A stretch of DNA of 64,000 nt from Micrasema longulum. Its lineage: Eukaryota; Arthropoda; Insecta; Trichoptera; Brachycentridae. Positions within the stretch are counted from its first letter, which is position 1; each line of letters opens with the position of its first letter. Positions 1 to 12,202 of the stretch are shown here, in pieces. Made by a program: the position numbers and the translations under genes. Under the pieces are notes generated by a model that made no database searches, was not told where the DNA came from, and saw only the letters and a program-made list of their open reading frames with translations. The stretch spans positions 1 to 64,000 of the forward strand of contig JAGVSM010003406.1 of assembly GCA_022494885.1 (NCBI GenBank), in the 5' to 3' direction.

Positions 1-133
1 TATTTTACAAGAAAAAGTAAAATCTAAATTTGTCCAATTTTTTTTTTTTTTAAATGAACATTTGGGTTTTTCTTGAATATTTTAATTTGAAGATGTTTTT
101 AGCTATGTTATCTTCAATAACTACGTTTTTTTA

Positions 134-240
134 AAGGCAATAACCCACTTAGCCTCTATCTTAGAGGCTTATCAGCAGGTAAGAAGAGAGGATATAGAAG
201 GAAGTTATGAAAAATACACAACACTCAGACAACTGATGAA
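134..240 (-). repeat. SINE-A tail fragment
   Basis: The reverse complement matches the 3' half of the fuller SINE at 43812-44022, including the shared words 'agaggctt.tcagcaggt' and 'gatgaaaaatacac'-like text. Only the body and tail are present and the tRNA-like head is missing here. A head fragment of the same family lies at 650-728. Confidence 0.55.
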
Positions 241-360
241 GTTTCGTGTTTTTAAAAATTAAAAATGGTTAATAGACTATCAAACCAAGCTATGTTCAAA
301 TTTTTTTTTTCATTTTTATGTATCATACGATTTTTTTAAGTTCTGTAATTTTTTTATTAA

Positions 361-625
361 ACTGCGCGTGACGTCACTAGTTCGGTGAGTTGTCCTGATT
401 GGTGTGTTGGCTTTCCGAAACAAGAAATCTCTCACAACACTTTTATTGGCTGATTTAGAAGAACTTGTGATATCATTAAAAAAGTTTGTTTTCATTAAAA
501 TCATTTTTATTATTTTTTACATATATTTTGGATAAAATTCGCCGTACAATTAAATGTTCTAATTTTTACCGCGTGTAAGAAAATATTTTTAAAACCAATT
601 TCCCGTAGCACTGAACTTCCGCGTT
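361..625 (+). repeat. Dispersed repeat family F, copy 1
   Basis: About 265 bases align by eye with 17048-17345. Shared landmarks are a GTGACGTC block near the start, 'ttggctgatt', 'gccgtacaatt' and 'gaacttcc' near the end. Partial reverse copies lie at 27070-27135, 28212-28335 and 58965-59240. This copy holds a perfect CRE-type TGACGTCA at 369-376. No terminal inverted repeat or coding frame is visible, so the class is unknown; it could be a SINE or the end of a larger element. Confidence 0.6.
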
Positions 626-649
626 GATAAAAAAACCTTTATTGGATTT

Positions 650-728
650 TTCTTCCAACTGGTGGTAATCAAACCCGCAATGCCAGTTTCACAGTTAGCC
701 GTTTAACAAACTGCGCCACGGTGCTTAT
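650..728 (-). repeat. SINE-A tRNA-like head fragment
   Basis: The reverse complement carries a tRNA-like head with the words 'gtggcgcag', 'aactgtgaaactgg' and a B-box-like 'gcgggtttgattacc'. It matches the head of the SINE at 43812. It is degenerate and has no body next to it. Confidence 0.6.
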
Positions 729-1143
729 CAATTGATATAAAACAGGAATAATTTTGTTGTAGAAAGGGAAATGTAATAACCGCAGACCTGCGTTCCAGAG
801 TCTGTGACAGTACCATGGAACCATCACCTAATTATCATAATTTTAGTCATTTGTTTTATATTATCGTGGGACTATATTTTCTCTTTTGGGATGCCAATTT
901 TGAGACCAATTTAAGTTAAACTTTTATTGATTTGTTATTTCGACAAATATGCCAGATTAACTTATTTCATTTTGGTTAGAATTAAAATATACGTAATAAT
1001 ATCTGTCCTAATACTATTTGTTGATACTCTGTACTTACGCATAAATACTAACTCAATCATTCCAATGCACCTGTTAATCGAACCTATAGTTTTTTATTCA
1101 CTTGTCAATATTTATTAAATGTTATAAAACCGCAAACTACAGC
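729..1143. other. No recognisable feature
   Basis: AT-rich sequence. The 63-codon frame at 927-1118 is low-complexity and shows no family signature. Confidence 0.5.
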
Positions 1144-1145
1144 TA

Positions 1146-1353
1146 GGTAACTTCAAAATCAACATTAATGAGTTACCCACTAAAAACTGATTGTTTTATC
1201 CTCATTCATGAATGCTACAATGAGACAAGTCATCCATTTAATCGTCATAACACTATCTTAATGAATCACAACTCACTTATTTGTAGCATTCATGGAGGAA
1301 GGTAAAAAAATGTGTTTAGTGGATAACTCACAAATGCCGACTTTGAAGTTACC
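1146..1353. mobile_element. Foldback MITE with TA target duplication
   Basis: A 208-bp element whose left arm begins 'ggtaacttcaaaat' and whose right end is 'actttgaagttacc'. The arms pair over about 85 bases, including 'gaatgctacaa' near the apex. It is flanked by TA at 1144-1145 and 1354-1355, as expected for non-autonomous Tc1/mariner-type insertions. No coding content. Confidence 0.8.
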
Positions 1354-1355
1354 TA

Positions 1356-2435
1356 GTCATAGTAATTACCCCACGAAATAATAATAAAAACTTTTGTTTT
1401 AGTAATCATAAATAAAGTAAGTAGACAGTTTATATACATATAAGGGTGGGTATATTGTCTTGACGCAATTTCTTCCTACCTACTGAAACTGTTTGATTTG
1501 ATAAAATAAGTACTCTCACTTTAAATAAATATATATTTCCACTAGTTTATGTGACCAATTAGCCCTCTCACTCCCCGATAGGCATTTTCAGGCTGATAAA
1601 TTAATATTTCCTAATCCATATTTTATAATAATCTTTCCTTATTGCATTGAGATAGTCTTACGGTGCTCTCAACCCTTTTAAGAAACATTATCTTTTTATT
1701 AATTATAATGAAAATACCAAAAATAATGATTTGTACAAAGGTCTTAATTCTGCGTAATGTTAACCAGTCTAAAGATCTCTGGCAAAGGATGTTAGGTATA
1801 TTTGGTAAAATTAACAAGAGGAACAGTACTAAGTATATTATTCAAGCAAAACATAACTTATTAATTATCTACTTACAATGAATTTACATGAAGATTAATT
1901 TGTCGACGAAAAATATCAATCTAATTATACTTTGTACTTTAATGATTGGTCGGTCAGCTTACATAATATTTGCAATATTAAATTATTTTCTGGCTAGACT
2001 AGCTGACTCTAAATCACAAGTTTGAAGTTTGATCCTTTTATATCATAACATTTTTATTGTCTTGAACATTGGACATGATTACAATAGTTGAAGGAATAAG
2101 TTTGTGCACATCAAAGGTTACACTAATTATTTATTTTACCTTATTTTTTAAATAAGATTTTTTGGGTTTAAGATGCAAAATTGCACGAGTGCATTTCATC
2201 GTGGCATGCCAAAAACACAATTCCGATATATGTAAGTATAACTTACTGTTCAGTAGGCTTAGGTAGATAGGTATTCAGAAGTCTATAGATAAGTGATGAA
2301 ACGATCTATCAAATGTACTTAAACTGGTACATCTATTGTCTGATAGTGATTAATCTTTGTTACCATTTTTTAATGGTAATTTTTTTAAATAAAGAAATAT
2401 TTACCTTTTTTTGATTTACCCAAATATTTGATTTT
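1356..2435. other. No recognisable feature
   Basis: About 1.1 kb of AT-rich DNA. The overlapping frames on both strands near 1623-1881 shadow each other and resemble no family I know. Confidence 0.5.
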
Positions 2436-2569
2436 GAGGGCCATTTTCAACGAGTTGTAAATAATTCACTATTAGAAAATGGGAATCAAGTTGGGGTAGA
2501 GTGGGTTTTGAACCACGGACTTTTGAACCGTGAGTCCGAGACACTACCCACAGGACCGCAATCCGATTA
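2436..2569 (-). repeat. SINE-D, tRNA-like head on minus strand
   Basis: On the minus strand there is an A-box-like 'gggtagtgtctcgg' and a B-box-like 'gtggttcaaaaccc', followed by a body with 'cccattttctaat'. Related copies are at 24901-25003 and 46873-46935. The head does not form a proper acceptor stem, so this is a SINE and not a tRNA gene. Confidence 0.6.
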
Positions 2570-5500
2570 GCTAATTAAATTATCTTTTGATATTCTGAAT
2601 TTAATTTTATACATGGAAACCTATCGACCATTATTCCTAATTTAAGTATCTCCTGTATAAAACGGGATTCTGGTGTATTGTGGTTGAGAGTTTTATATTA
2701 TAATTATAGTTAAACATCTTGTCTTATTACACAATTTCGTAATTGCTATTTTGGTAGATTATAATTCTATACTTACCCGTTTAGAAATATCTTAGTCTTA
2801 AAACTAACTGAATGAAGATTCGGATATTGACTTTTTCAAATAATTAGTAATTATAATTTTTGTACAGTAAAACATATGCACAATTTGTTTAATTAATAAA
2901 GGTCCGGCACCGGTTCTGATATCAGTAGGCAGTAGCTACCTGAAAGTAAATTGGAATTGAGAAATGTATAAAAATACGACAACAAGTATACGAATATTAA
3001 AAATACTGAAAATACTCTAAAATAACACGATACCAACAAAACTTTTCGTTTTCGGTTCAGACTAAAATATCTATAAAATATGCCCCAACTGACCTCTTCA
3101 ATCACTGAGATAAATTACATTAATTTTTAAGTTTTTTAATGTTAATTTATACGTTTTACAACCTAAGTGTGATATATTTTATCAGCCGTGTAAAATTTTC
3201 CACTCGTTTGAGACAAATTTCAATTAATATGACTTGTTTATTTTGTCGTACACAAAACGATTGCGACATTTTGAATATGTTTTGACTTTGACAGTTGGGC
3301 ACTTGACAGTTCGACCATAGATGTTTAACCTATTACATCAATGTTGCTATTTTCGAAACGTTATAAGATTTAATAAGTGAGTGTCGTTCTAAGATTCTCA
3401 AAAAAACCTAAAGTACAATAATAATATTCTTTTATCACCCATAATAAATATTGTTCATTTAATTTAAAACAAATTGTATTCCATCTCTATTGTATTTCGG
3501 TATTCATAGTGAAGTCATTGCTTACATATTATTTTCTGAATTGTTTGTATTTTATAATGAACAGTTAAAATAAAGTCCTATTAAATATTTGCATGTATTT
3601 AAAACAATGGAAGTGACGTATCATGCTTATGCCCTACTTTTCTCAGCACTCTTTCATATATGAAATTTTAATAGTTGTTTGACATCAACGTGCATGCGTA
3701 CTTTTAATTATTCATGTTAAAATAAAAATTGTCTTCTCATAATTATTACAAAAATATAAATTAGTGTTAACGGAAATTAATTTTTATCTATTTTGTATAC
3801 AATATGGGTCATTTTAAATATACTTTTTATTTGTAATTTTGGAAATTTAGTGCAATTCACACAGAATAAACCTTCTTTGCTTTGATCTGACGAAAAGGCA
3901 CACCTGAGCCAAGATTAATTCATTAACTATACATCCAAGAAAACTGATATACTCGTATTTGAATAGATTTGAACAATGTTTTTGTTTGAGTTCAGATATG
4001 CAATAAAAAAAAAAAAAATTATTACTTACTTGGGTTCATAATATATTAATATTTAATTATTACGGTAGTTGAAGGCATGTTGCTTTCAATAAAACGTGAA
4101 CTTGAATCACACCACTTAACCTTTACATTATGGGGAAAATTTACAGGAAGTACAAATTATCGATTAAGCCTAAAAATATATATTACATCGACAGTTTCTG
4201 TTTATTTTCATACGTACCTAAAATTAAATAAACATTGCGGTTGTAGTGTGTGATAAACTGTTTATTGTTTAAATTTTTAATAAAACACTGACGAATTCTC
4301 CTTGTTTAAAATTCGGATATAATACAAATAAATCTTCTTCTTCGGCCTTGTTTTCTTCACTGCTCTGGATAAATATATTAATTTAATTTATATCAAATTA
4401 AATGGCCAGGTTTCAGGAAATAACTTTGTATAACCTTTTTATATCCAGTATTTCAGCCGTTTATTATTTTTGTAACATTAGAAGTAGTTTATTTTCAATG
4501 TAGGCATGTATACCGTAAAAGAATACAACTTGAGACAGTTTTCAACTTTAACTGACTATATCTTTAAAATATATTCAATATTACGCTTTCAAATTTTAGC
4601 ACAAATTTGATCCTATGTTTCAGGTAACAGAAGCATACCACATGTGCGGATATATTAATATCCTTATTTTTTTGTTGTTGTCTCAATTTACCTGCAATTG
4701 TTGTAAACATGAGACACAATAAGAAAGTCGTAGTTCCCCGTGTAGCATTTTACTGTTTTAACCATAATAATATTTTAAATATGTCATGCACAACTAGAGA
4801 AATTAAATAAAACAAATTTTCAGCTTTTAAAAGCATGATATAATTTAAAACGCTAACGTCATCAAATAAATAATAAATCTAATCAAAAACTCAAAACTGA
4901 GACTATAATTTGAGACGTGTATAATGCTATAACAATAAACAAATATTAAAATGCATACACTTTCTTCACAGACTGTACTTTTCTGTAATAAAATAAAGAC
5001 TGTAGTCGTACCTAATTATAAAATAATTGAGGTTTCTCCTAATTATTAAACATAACTATCAGCAGAGATTTGAGACAATTTGAAACTTAATCATTGATAC
5101 TTGTGCACCTAATTTGAGACATAGTCTCAATTACCTTCCAAAAAAAATGCTTTCATTTCTGGGAATTTTTAGTTTCACTCTAACAACCTACGCCGAAAGT
5201 GTCAAACATGGCGTTGACTTGTTTCCGGAATAGTGCCTCACGAGATCGTATTATTAAATCGATTTACATCACTACAGTTTTTTTTTTTACTAATAATAGA
5301 GTTTTGAGGCATATGTAATTCAGAATTATATTTGAATTAAAAATCAATGTCAATTTCTCAGTAAATACCACTTACTTTGTCTAAAGTTTACAAGCAAAAA
5401 CTTTGGAAGGACGCTGCCAGTGCCACTAAGTAGCAATGACACCACATGTAATATTATGTGCCGCAGAAGTTTCGTCTCAAATTACATTCAAGTCTCAAGG

Positions 5501-5815
5501 TGTATGCTTTTACGGTACACATTTATGTGCACTTGTCGAAAGCCAATAATTTAAATTATAACAGGAAACATCAAAAATCGCGATATCGTATGTATAATAA
5601 AATCAGATTAAAATATTCCATGTCACTTCCATGCACCAATATCACCCAAATACTCATTTATGCTGTATATTTATTTAATTATTATGTACGCCTAGAGGGC
5701 TTTTAGATGATAGGTGCAAAATTACAATTCAAGCGTTTCGTCTAATAAATATGTATCTATAACCATAGTCCTTAAAATATACCTTGATTAGAATGACATC
5801 TGTCAAACTAATTCG
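2570..5815. other. Unassigned AT-rich region with GTCTC cluster
   Basis: No gene or classified repeat was found. Between about 4520 and 5500 the word TGAGAC or its complement GTCTCA occurs repeatedly, several times as 'tttgagac', including a paired form at 5112-5132. This may be a decayed repeat. Long frames here (2893-3105, 5458-5706) look random. Confidence 0.45.
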
Positions 5816-6051
5816 TTAGTGATGGGAAATTACTGATCACTGATTAAATCGATTTTATCAGTTTTTTCATGCAAACATGAAACTCTGTTTCCTAAAATTG
5901 ATTTAAAAACGCAAAAACAAGCCTATTAAAGTGTGTTTACGACAATTATTCACGAAAAAATAAGACCTATATACTTTTTTCGTGAACATAATCAAATGAA
6001 TTGTATTTTTATTCGATCAAATTACATTGATTAATTTGTCCCATCTCTAAC
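5816..6051. mobile_element. Short TIR element
   Basis: Left end 'gttagtgatgggaaatta' pairs with right end 'taatttgtcccatctctaac'. The ends resemble hAT-type termini, but no 8-bp duplication is visible in the flanks. About 236 bp, non-coding. Confidence 0.55.
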
Positions 6052-6132
6052 ATTTTTGCAAAATAATGTAACCTTGTAAGAACGTCGTTAATGATTAGGT
6101 TTATTTAAGTTTTTTTAGTTTTAAAGCTGATT

Positions 6133-6437
6133 TTATATTAAAATATTACAACAGAGATGAAGAACATTTAAGAAAAGGTAATATAGAAGTCTAGGCATCT
6201 ACAGGGCTTATGACCTGTCAATGTTCAAATATAGGCAGAATGGTGAATGTTACACAGTGTGTAAAGTGGCCACTTAAACCAGCCATTGATAAGTCATAAG
6301 CCCTGTAGATGCCTAGACTTCTATATTACCTTTTCTTAAATGTTCTTCATCTCTGTTATAATATGTTAATATAAACAGCTCCCCCAGGAGTTGAACTAAA
6401 CCTGTCTACAAAAATTGGACAAACTCAAAATATTGTT
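6133..6437. mobile_element. Hairpin family B, copy 1
   Basis: A near-perfect inverted repeat. The left arm (from about 6133) contains 'gtctaggcatctacaggg' and the right arm contains 'cctgtagatgcctagac', with about 100 bp of pairing per arm around a short apex at 6235-6270. To the right it continues into the outer terminal segment 'ttggacaaactcaaaatatt' seen in copies at 38545 and 40632. The apex word 'gaatggtgaatgttacac' is the end of the exon-like frame seen at 45629. Confidence 0.8.
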
Positions 6438-7804
6438 GATTTTATATATTTATGTTGATTTATATGTCAAGCATTGTATTAAAAAAATGAATCAACATAC
6501 CAGATACGAACGTTTTTTTTTGTGTCCATATAAATCACTCCTTAGACGTTGCTACAAAGTTATGTCGTCAGTTTTTCTGACAACTGTCATTCTAATCATG
6601 CTATATTTTAAGGACTATAATAAATATTTTTTCCATAAGACAATCGTTAAAAATTACTACATGTCACAAATTTAAACTGTGTATATAGTTAAAATTTGTG
6701 ATATGTCTTAATTTTTAACATAATCTGGCATTTTGTTGAAAATAGTAGATACAGTACAGTACCTTGCTAACCTTACTCAACCTGCATTGTTGTGTAGATG
6801 TCACTTTATCCTTGTTATTTTTAATAATATGATAATTATTGGTCTGTCTTTTAGAAAGAGATTTAAGTATGTTTTTACGCTAATAATAATATTATAAATA
6901 TATTGCCTGTGCGCTGTCAGTATATTTATACGTGTAAACGGTTCTCTCTCAAATAATCACGACAAAGTAACTTATACATTATGTCATGAAAAGCCATGAA
7001 AACATAGCTCTTCTTTGTAAAATAAAAAATTCAATTACCAGAAAGGTCTTCAATTTAGCTTAATAAATTAATCAAATTAAAATTGTTTTGGGTGAGTAAA
7101 TAAATAGGTTACAACGAGTAAGGAATATTTATTTTAGAACGAATAAATTTGACAGCTAATCAGATTTTTTTTGTCATTTACTGTACTTCATAATATGGTA
7201 ACAGATATACCAAACGAATCTCAATATACTGTTCCCTTCTTTGATAATATTACAGGTGCCTTAGATCCTAAACAATCTAGGCCAGCAGGGACGAATTTTG
7301 TAGCATGTAATAGTCAGTCGACGATAGCCAACTGTTGTCTGATAGTTAATAGTTAGGTACCTAATTTGTTTCGTAGGGGTAGGATAATCGATGTCACGTT
7401 AAATATAACAGCCCAAGGAGGGGGAAATATAGCTGCAAAGACGACCTTTAAATATATATTTTATTGATGTATGCAACATCTACACTTTACGTCAGCAATT
7501 TGAATACCATATGCAAAAATGATTGAGATAATTGACATCGGAAAAGAGCTGAGAATGACAGCTTGACCCTAAGATGGCCGCCATGTTGATCGTTGTAAAG
7601 CTGTCTCTTAAAAAATACGTAAGTTTTACGTAATAAATATTTACGTAATGTATTATTATTGTTATGGCACTTCTGTGGCTTATCCGTTTAAACGGCGCAG
7701 CAGGCGCCCAGCAATATGTATGAAATATGCCATTATTTCTTTGTTCGCATGTACACAGATTAGCAGGCAGTAAGTAATTATATTTTCATTCAATGCTTGA
7801 CTTG
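6438..7804. other. No recognisable feature
   Basis: AT-rich. The frames at 6415-6675 and 7171-7356 are not recognisable and have no supporting context. Confidence 0.45.
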
Positions 7805-8337
7805 TGTAGGGTCAAATGGGGAACAGTATGACCAAAAAGCTTTATTTAATTTTTGAAATCTATATTTATTCAACGTAAACTTTTCCTACCGTAAATCAAT
7901 ATTTTATTCTTTAGCTTGACATTAATAACGAGAAACAATGGAAAACACACTTGTGAATGAAAATATAAGTGATTTTCTAAACTCACTTGTTACATTGTAT
8001 CTCAGACCTGGGTGGCCCCAGGGGGTATTTAAATAATTCGCTTTCAATTTCAAAAAGTTAGATCATAACCGGCAAGCTCGTTTGATTTATTAAGCGGCTT
8101 ACAATCAATATATTAAATAGGAAATACCTTCACTCACCGATGCTTAACTATTCCAGAATAGCCACGAAATGATTTGATTTATTTAAATCACTATTTCTAA
8201 CCAACGAAAACAAAAACAGTATTTTGCAATTACGGTGAGGTGGAGGATAATGAATTACCATCGGCCGCAGAAAAAACAGAAATAGTATTACTGTTATAGT
8301 GTACCCCGTGTAACGCTGTTCCCCGCTCGACCCTACA
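7805..8337. mobile_element. Non-autonomous TIR element
   Basis: Left terminus 'tgtagggtcaaatgggg' pairs with right terminus 'ccccgctcgaccctaca', with the pairing continuing inward through 'aacag'. If TA is the target, the duplications are 7807-7808 and 8334-8335. The interior (about 500 bp) has no transposase frame; the frame at 8148-8357 runs out of the element and is probably chance. Confidence 0.7.
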
Positions 8338-9954
8338 TGTATTTTTAATTTATTCAAACACGTACATGCATCATTGTATTGTATTAGTTGTGCTGAGCAA
8401 CGTCAACTGTTCGTTGCGTGAAATAGGCGAATAGATTGTTGATTTGGTAGGTATACCTAGACATATAAATATATTTTAAATGCTTAACGATTTAAATCAA
8501 CGTTAATTAAGTTTATTTACACAAGCCGAAAACAATTAAAGGTAACCTTTGATACTTTATATATATGTTAAACTAACATAAAAAATATAAGTTTTATTTT
8601 TTCTGGTTACTCCACTACTCGTGGGATTGTGTTAAGATTGCTCAAAAATCGAGAGTGACTTGTACACAGATAAGCTATATTTTATCAACATATTAAGTAA
8701 TAAAGTAAAGGATAAACATTGATGCATTAGATAAACAATTTATTTAGCATGAAAATAGAATCAAAATAAACAAGATTGAAAATTGTATTTTGTTAAATAT
8801 TTTTTTTACAAATCTAATTTTATTTTGAGTTGGAACACTTAACATTATTGAAATGTGTGTTTTTTTAATATACTTTAAATGTTTTTGTCATAGAATTAAG
8901 AATAGTCCAGAAGGTTTTTAAATACATCGTACTGTGTCCAATAATTCCCCCACTTAGACATACTTGAAGTCACCGCGTAATATCACCAGATCGCGAAGAA
9001 TATAACCATAACACAAATGTAAGGTAAAAAAAACAATTTGTTATTTTTTCTAAAATTTTATTGTGCACTCGGAAACATTGATTGACACAACAGAGTAGAT
9101 AAGTAAAGGGTCATTTGATAAGAGTAATTGAATTAATGAACTTTTAACTTAAAATATAAAACAAATTTTATTTTACATGAAACGGATATTTTTATATCAT
9201 GTTAAATGTTAAATGTCCACTACGGCGTTGTTTAATCCGAGGTTTAATTTTTATAATTTATCTTATTATATGAGCAAAGTAGGGTAAAAAAATTTACTAC
9301 CCTGGCAACACTTACGAAATTTCCATTTTGTTTCTTCGACAATCTAACAGATGGAAAAATAATTCAATTTTTAAGTAATGCATTTGTGACAAACACATTC
9401 ATTTGATAATTACACATGAAATGTTAAATTTGAATCAGGAGTTACGTACTGAGCAACGTCTACAAAGAAACTAATGGGTCAAAACGTAAACCTACTCATT
9501 TATGAAAAGTTGAGTCGCCTTCTGTTTGATGTGCGTATGCGGTTTCTGGACTATTTTTAATTCTTTGGTTTTTGTATAACCCCGCGTTATTATGCACCAA
9601 AACCATATGAATTTTGTGAAGGAATTGTTTATGAATTGTTAAATTCATTCAAATTTTGTTTTTCGCGGATGTTGATTAAAAAAATAACTAAAAGTATCTG
9701 AAATAAGCATGGAAAATGTGAAAAGAAATTACAGGTTTTTATCGGAGAAAAACTAATAAATTTGTAAATATGTGTGCAACGTGTTATATCTTCCAAAGCC
9801 CTTAAAGTTTTAAAACATGATAGAGAATCTAACCACCTTTTTCATTTAAATATGAATCCATAGATGGTAAAAAATATGACGTAGATAGGTAAGTTCATGA
9901 CTTTGTCTATTTGAGTTCAAACATTATCGACACCGGTGGTTTTTAAAATATATA
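8338..9954. other. No recognisable feature
   Basis: About 1.6 kb of AT-rich DNA with no assignable repeat or open frame. Confidence 0.5.
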
Positions 9955-10745
9955 TATATTCGTTTATATTTATTTATTTAACTTTTTGTACATATTGTTA
10001 TTTGTACATTGGCGGGCTTATTGCCAAATGGCAATTTCTTCCAACCAACCAATAAAATAAAAGTTTTATTTTTATAATTCAAGTTACAGAACATATTCAA
10101 TAGAAAAAAAAAAGATTAAAAAGTTAAAAATATATAAAAATAGAAATAAACGTATTTGTTTATAAATTACCTTAAATCAAAACTATTACTCAATGGGAAA
10201 AAGGAAAAAGAAGGAAAGAGGAAAAAGGAAAGGAGGAGAGATTAAGGAAGAGAAAGGAGATGTTTCTTCAGACGTTATTTAAACAGAGATAATGTAGTAA
10301 CATCTTTGATGGTGGATGGGAGATGATTCCACAGTCGAGCCGCATGGACATTATATGAGTTGGAGAAGAAAGAGGAATTGTGGATGGGTATTAAGAGAGT
10401 GCCTTGAGAATTAAAACGAAGAGGTAAACCATGAACTGATAAGCGTTGAAATTTTTCACGCAGGTATATAGGAGCGTTACGACTATGAAGTACATTGAAC
10501 AGAAGTGAGAGGGAGTGATAGTCTCTCCGCTGTCTAATTTTGAGCCATTTCAGTTACCTACGATAATCAGAAATGTGGTCATATTTCCTAAGACCTAAAA
10601 TGTACCTTATGCATGTATTCTGAAGTCGATCAAGTTTATAGAGTTGCTCACAGCTTAAATCAGCCATGGAAACATCAGCGTAATCTAGAATGGGTAGTAG
10701 TAACGCTTATACTCGTTTGCGAGTGATTTTGGCTCTTAAAAACAA
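9955..10745 (-). mobile_element. CR1/Jockey-like LINE 3' end (dead)
   Basis: Read on the minus strand, 10745 down to about 10265 encodes the C-terminal part of a LINE reverse-transcriptase protein: a 'PILDYADV' block, then 'LDRLQNTCIRYILGLRKYD', then 'LKWLKIRQRRDYHSL', then 'ARLWNHLPSTI'. That order is typical of CR1- and Jockey-group elements. At least one frameshift (about 10545) and several stops break it. The untranslated 3' part, 10265-9955, matches the plus-strand copy at 31760-32140. The clade is inferred. Confidence 0.8.
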
Positions 10746-10792
10746 GAATAAGAAAGTTAACGGTGGTTGTGATAAAGAAATAAAAAGGCGAG

Positions 10793-11290
10793 ACGCTATG
10801 TGAAATGGGTAGACTTGTCAAGATATGGAAGGATCGAAGCATTACCAAAAATACGAAAGCTCATCTTGTCAAAACTTTGATTTTCTCATCATTCCTATAC
10901 GGAGTAGAAACATAGATATTGAGAAACTCGGAGAAAAAAGATTGATGCCTTCGAAATGCGGTGTTGGAAAAAAACGCTTCGGATTCCATGGACAGCGATG
11001 CGTACAAATGTGTCCATATTGAACGAATTAAATATTGGGGATCGGCTGTCAACTATATGTTACAGGCAAATCCTAAAATACTTCGACTTCCTACGACACA
11101 TCGCCAGAAGAGAACCAGACAGCCTCGAAAAGCTTGTTGTGACGGGCGGAGTGGAGGGAAGAAGATCCAGAGGTCGCCCACCTACCCGACTGAGCGACTT
11201 TATTAAATCTACGTTGGGGTCTTCGGTGTCTGACGCTCTTTGCTCTGCCTACCTGGACTACCTGGAACCAGACCACAAAAATAATAAGTA
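10793..11290 (+). mobile_element. RTE-like LINE 3' end (dead)
   Basis: The C-terminus of a non-LTR retrotransposon protein. In order: a block reading 'LVKIWKDRSITKNTKAHL', then 'FSSFLYGVET', an in-frame TAG where this family usually has a Trp codon, a frameshift near 10940, then 'IDAFEMRCW', 'HIARREPDSLEK' and the basic 'SRGRPPTRLSDFI'. These blocks are standard in the endonuclease/reverse-transcriptase proteins annotated throughout insect genomes. It is 5'-truncated and non-functional. It lies tail-away from the opposing LINE just upstream. Confidence 0.82.
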
Positions 11291-11589
11291 TATAATAAAA
11301 ATAATACGAGTGCAGCCGCCATCCTGTCACGAGAGAAAGGACGAGAGACGAAGAAGGTAAGTACTGAAGTACTAGAATAAACAGTGAAATATAAAGTGCC
11401 TTCCCAACGTTAATATTACTAGTCGCTTTATATAGTTTTTGTCTTTTTATAATATGAACGTGTTAAATTTTAGTTTGTAATGTATGAATTATTTAAAATA
11501 AATGAATTAAATATCTGTTTTAAATACAGGGTAATGATTTACATAACCCCTTAGACATAAAAAAGTCGATTGTTTAAAAAAATATCTAC

Positions 11590-11760
11590 GTCCTCGATCA
11601 GTAATTTTCCAGAGTTTATCAACACCCCACGCCACATTGAGATTGATTGCGATCACGTGGACACCGATCACGTGCCTTTAGGGGGGGCTTCCTATTGGTC
11701 CCACAATCAAGATGGCGCGTGACTCAAACGACAACGACTCGCGTATGACCACCAAAGTTA
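11590..11760. promoter_or_regulatory. Promoter-like GC-richer block
   Basis: Within about 150 bp there are two GATCACGTG E-boxes (about 11651 and 11667), an inverted CCAAT box in 'cctattggtc' (11690-11700), a YY1/Pho-like 'caagatggcgcg' (11709-11720) and 'actcgcgt'. Such a cluster is typical of a TATA-less promoter, but no exon was recognised on either side. A transposon terminus is the alternative, since 'cagggtaatgatttacata' upstream looks like an element end. Confidence 0.35.
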
Positions 11761-12202
11761 ATTTTTTTACAGATTAACAATAAAAAAACGGAGACTTCTC
11801 GAGGTGACGAATTGCCTAAGTATTCATGCGATGTTTGTCGAGGGTTTTCAGACTTTTTAATTAATATTTTACGTAAATACCGATGTCTTCTGGGTCAGGT
11901 TTAAGTAGGTACCTACGAAAAATAAAGTATCAAAGGATTTAAAATAAATAATATAAGTGTTTGAATTACGTCAAGTTACAAGTGTGAAATAAATGGCATT
12001 TAAATTTGAGGGTAAATGCTTGCCTTGCCATCATTTTCAACGGTCTTTCATCGTGACGTGATACTACGCAGAAATATGACATTGGGTCGTATGTGATTCA
12101 TAAAAATGCTGAAATTACTATACTAACTGGAAAGCATATCTGATATAATATCGTTTCATTCGTAAATACAATTAAATTTATTTTATTTATAGACAAATTT
12201 GT
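11761..12202. other. No recognisable feature
   Basis: AT-rich DNA downstream of the promoter-like block. No exon or repeat recognised. Confidence 0.45.
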
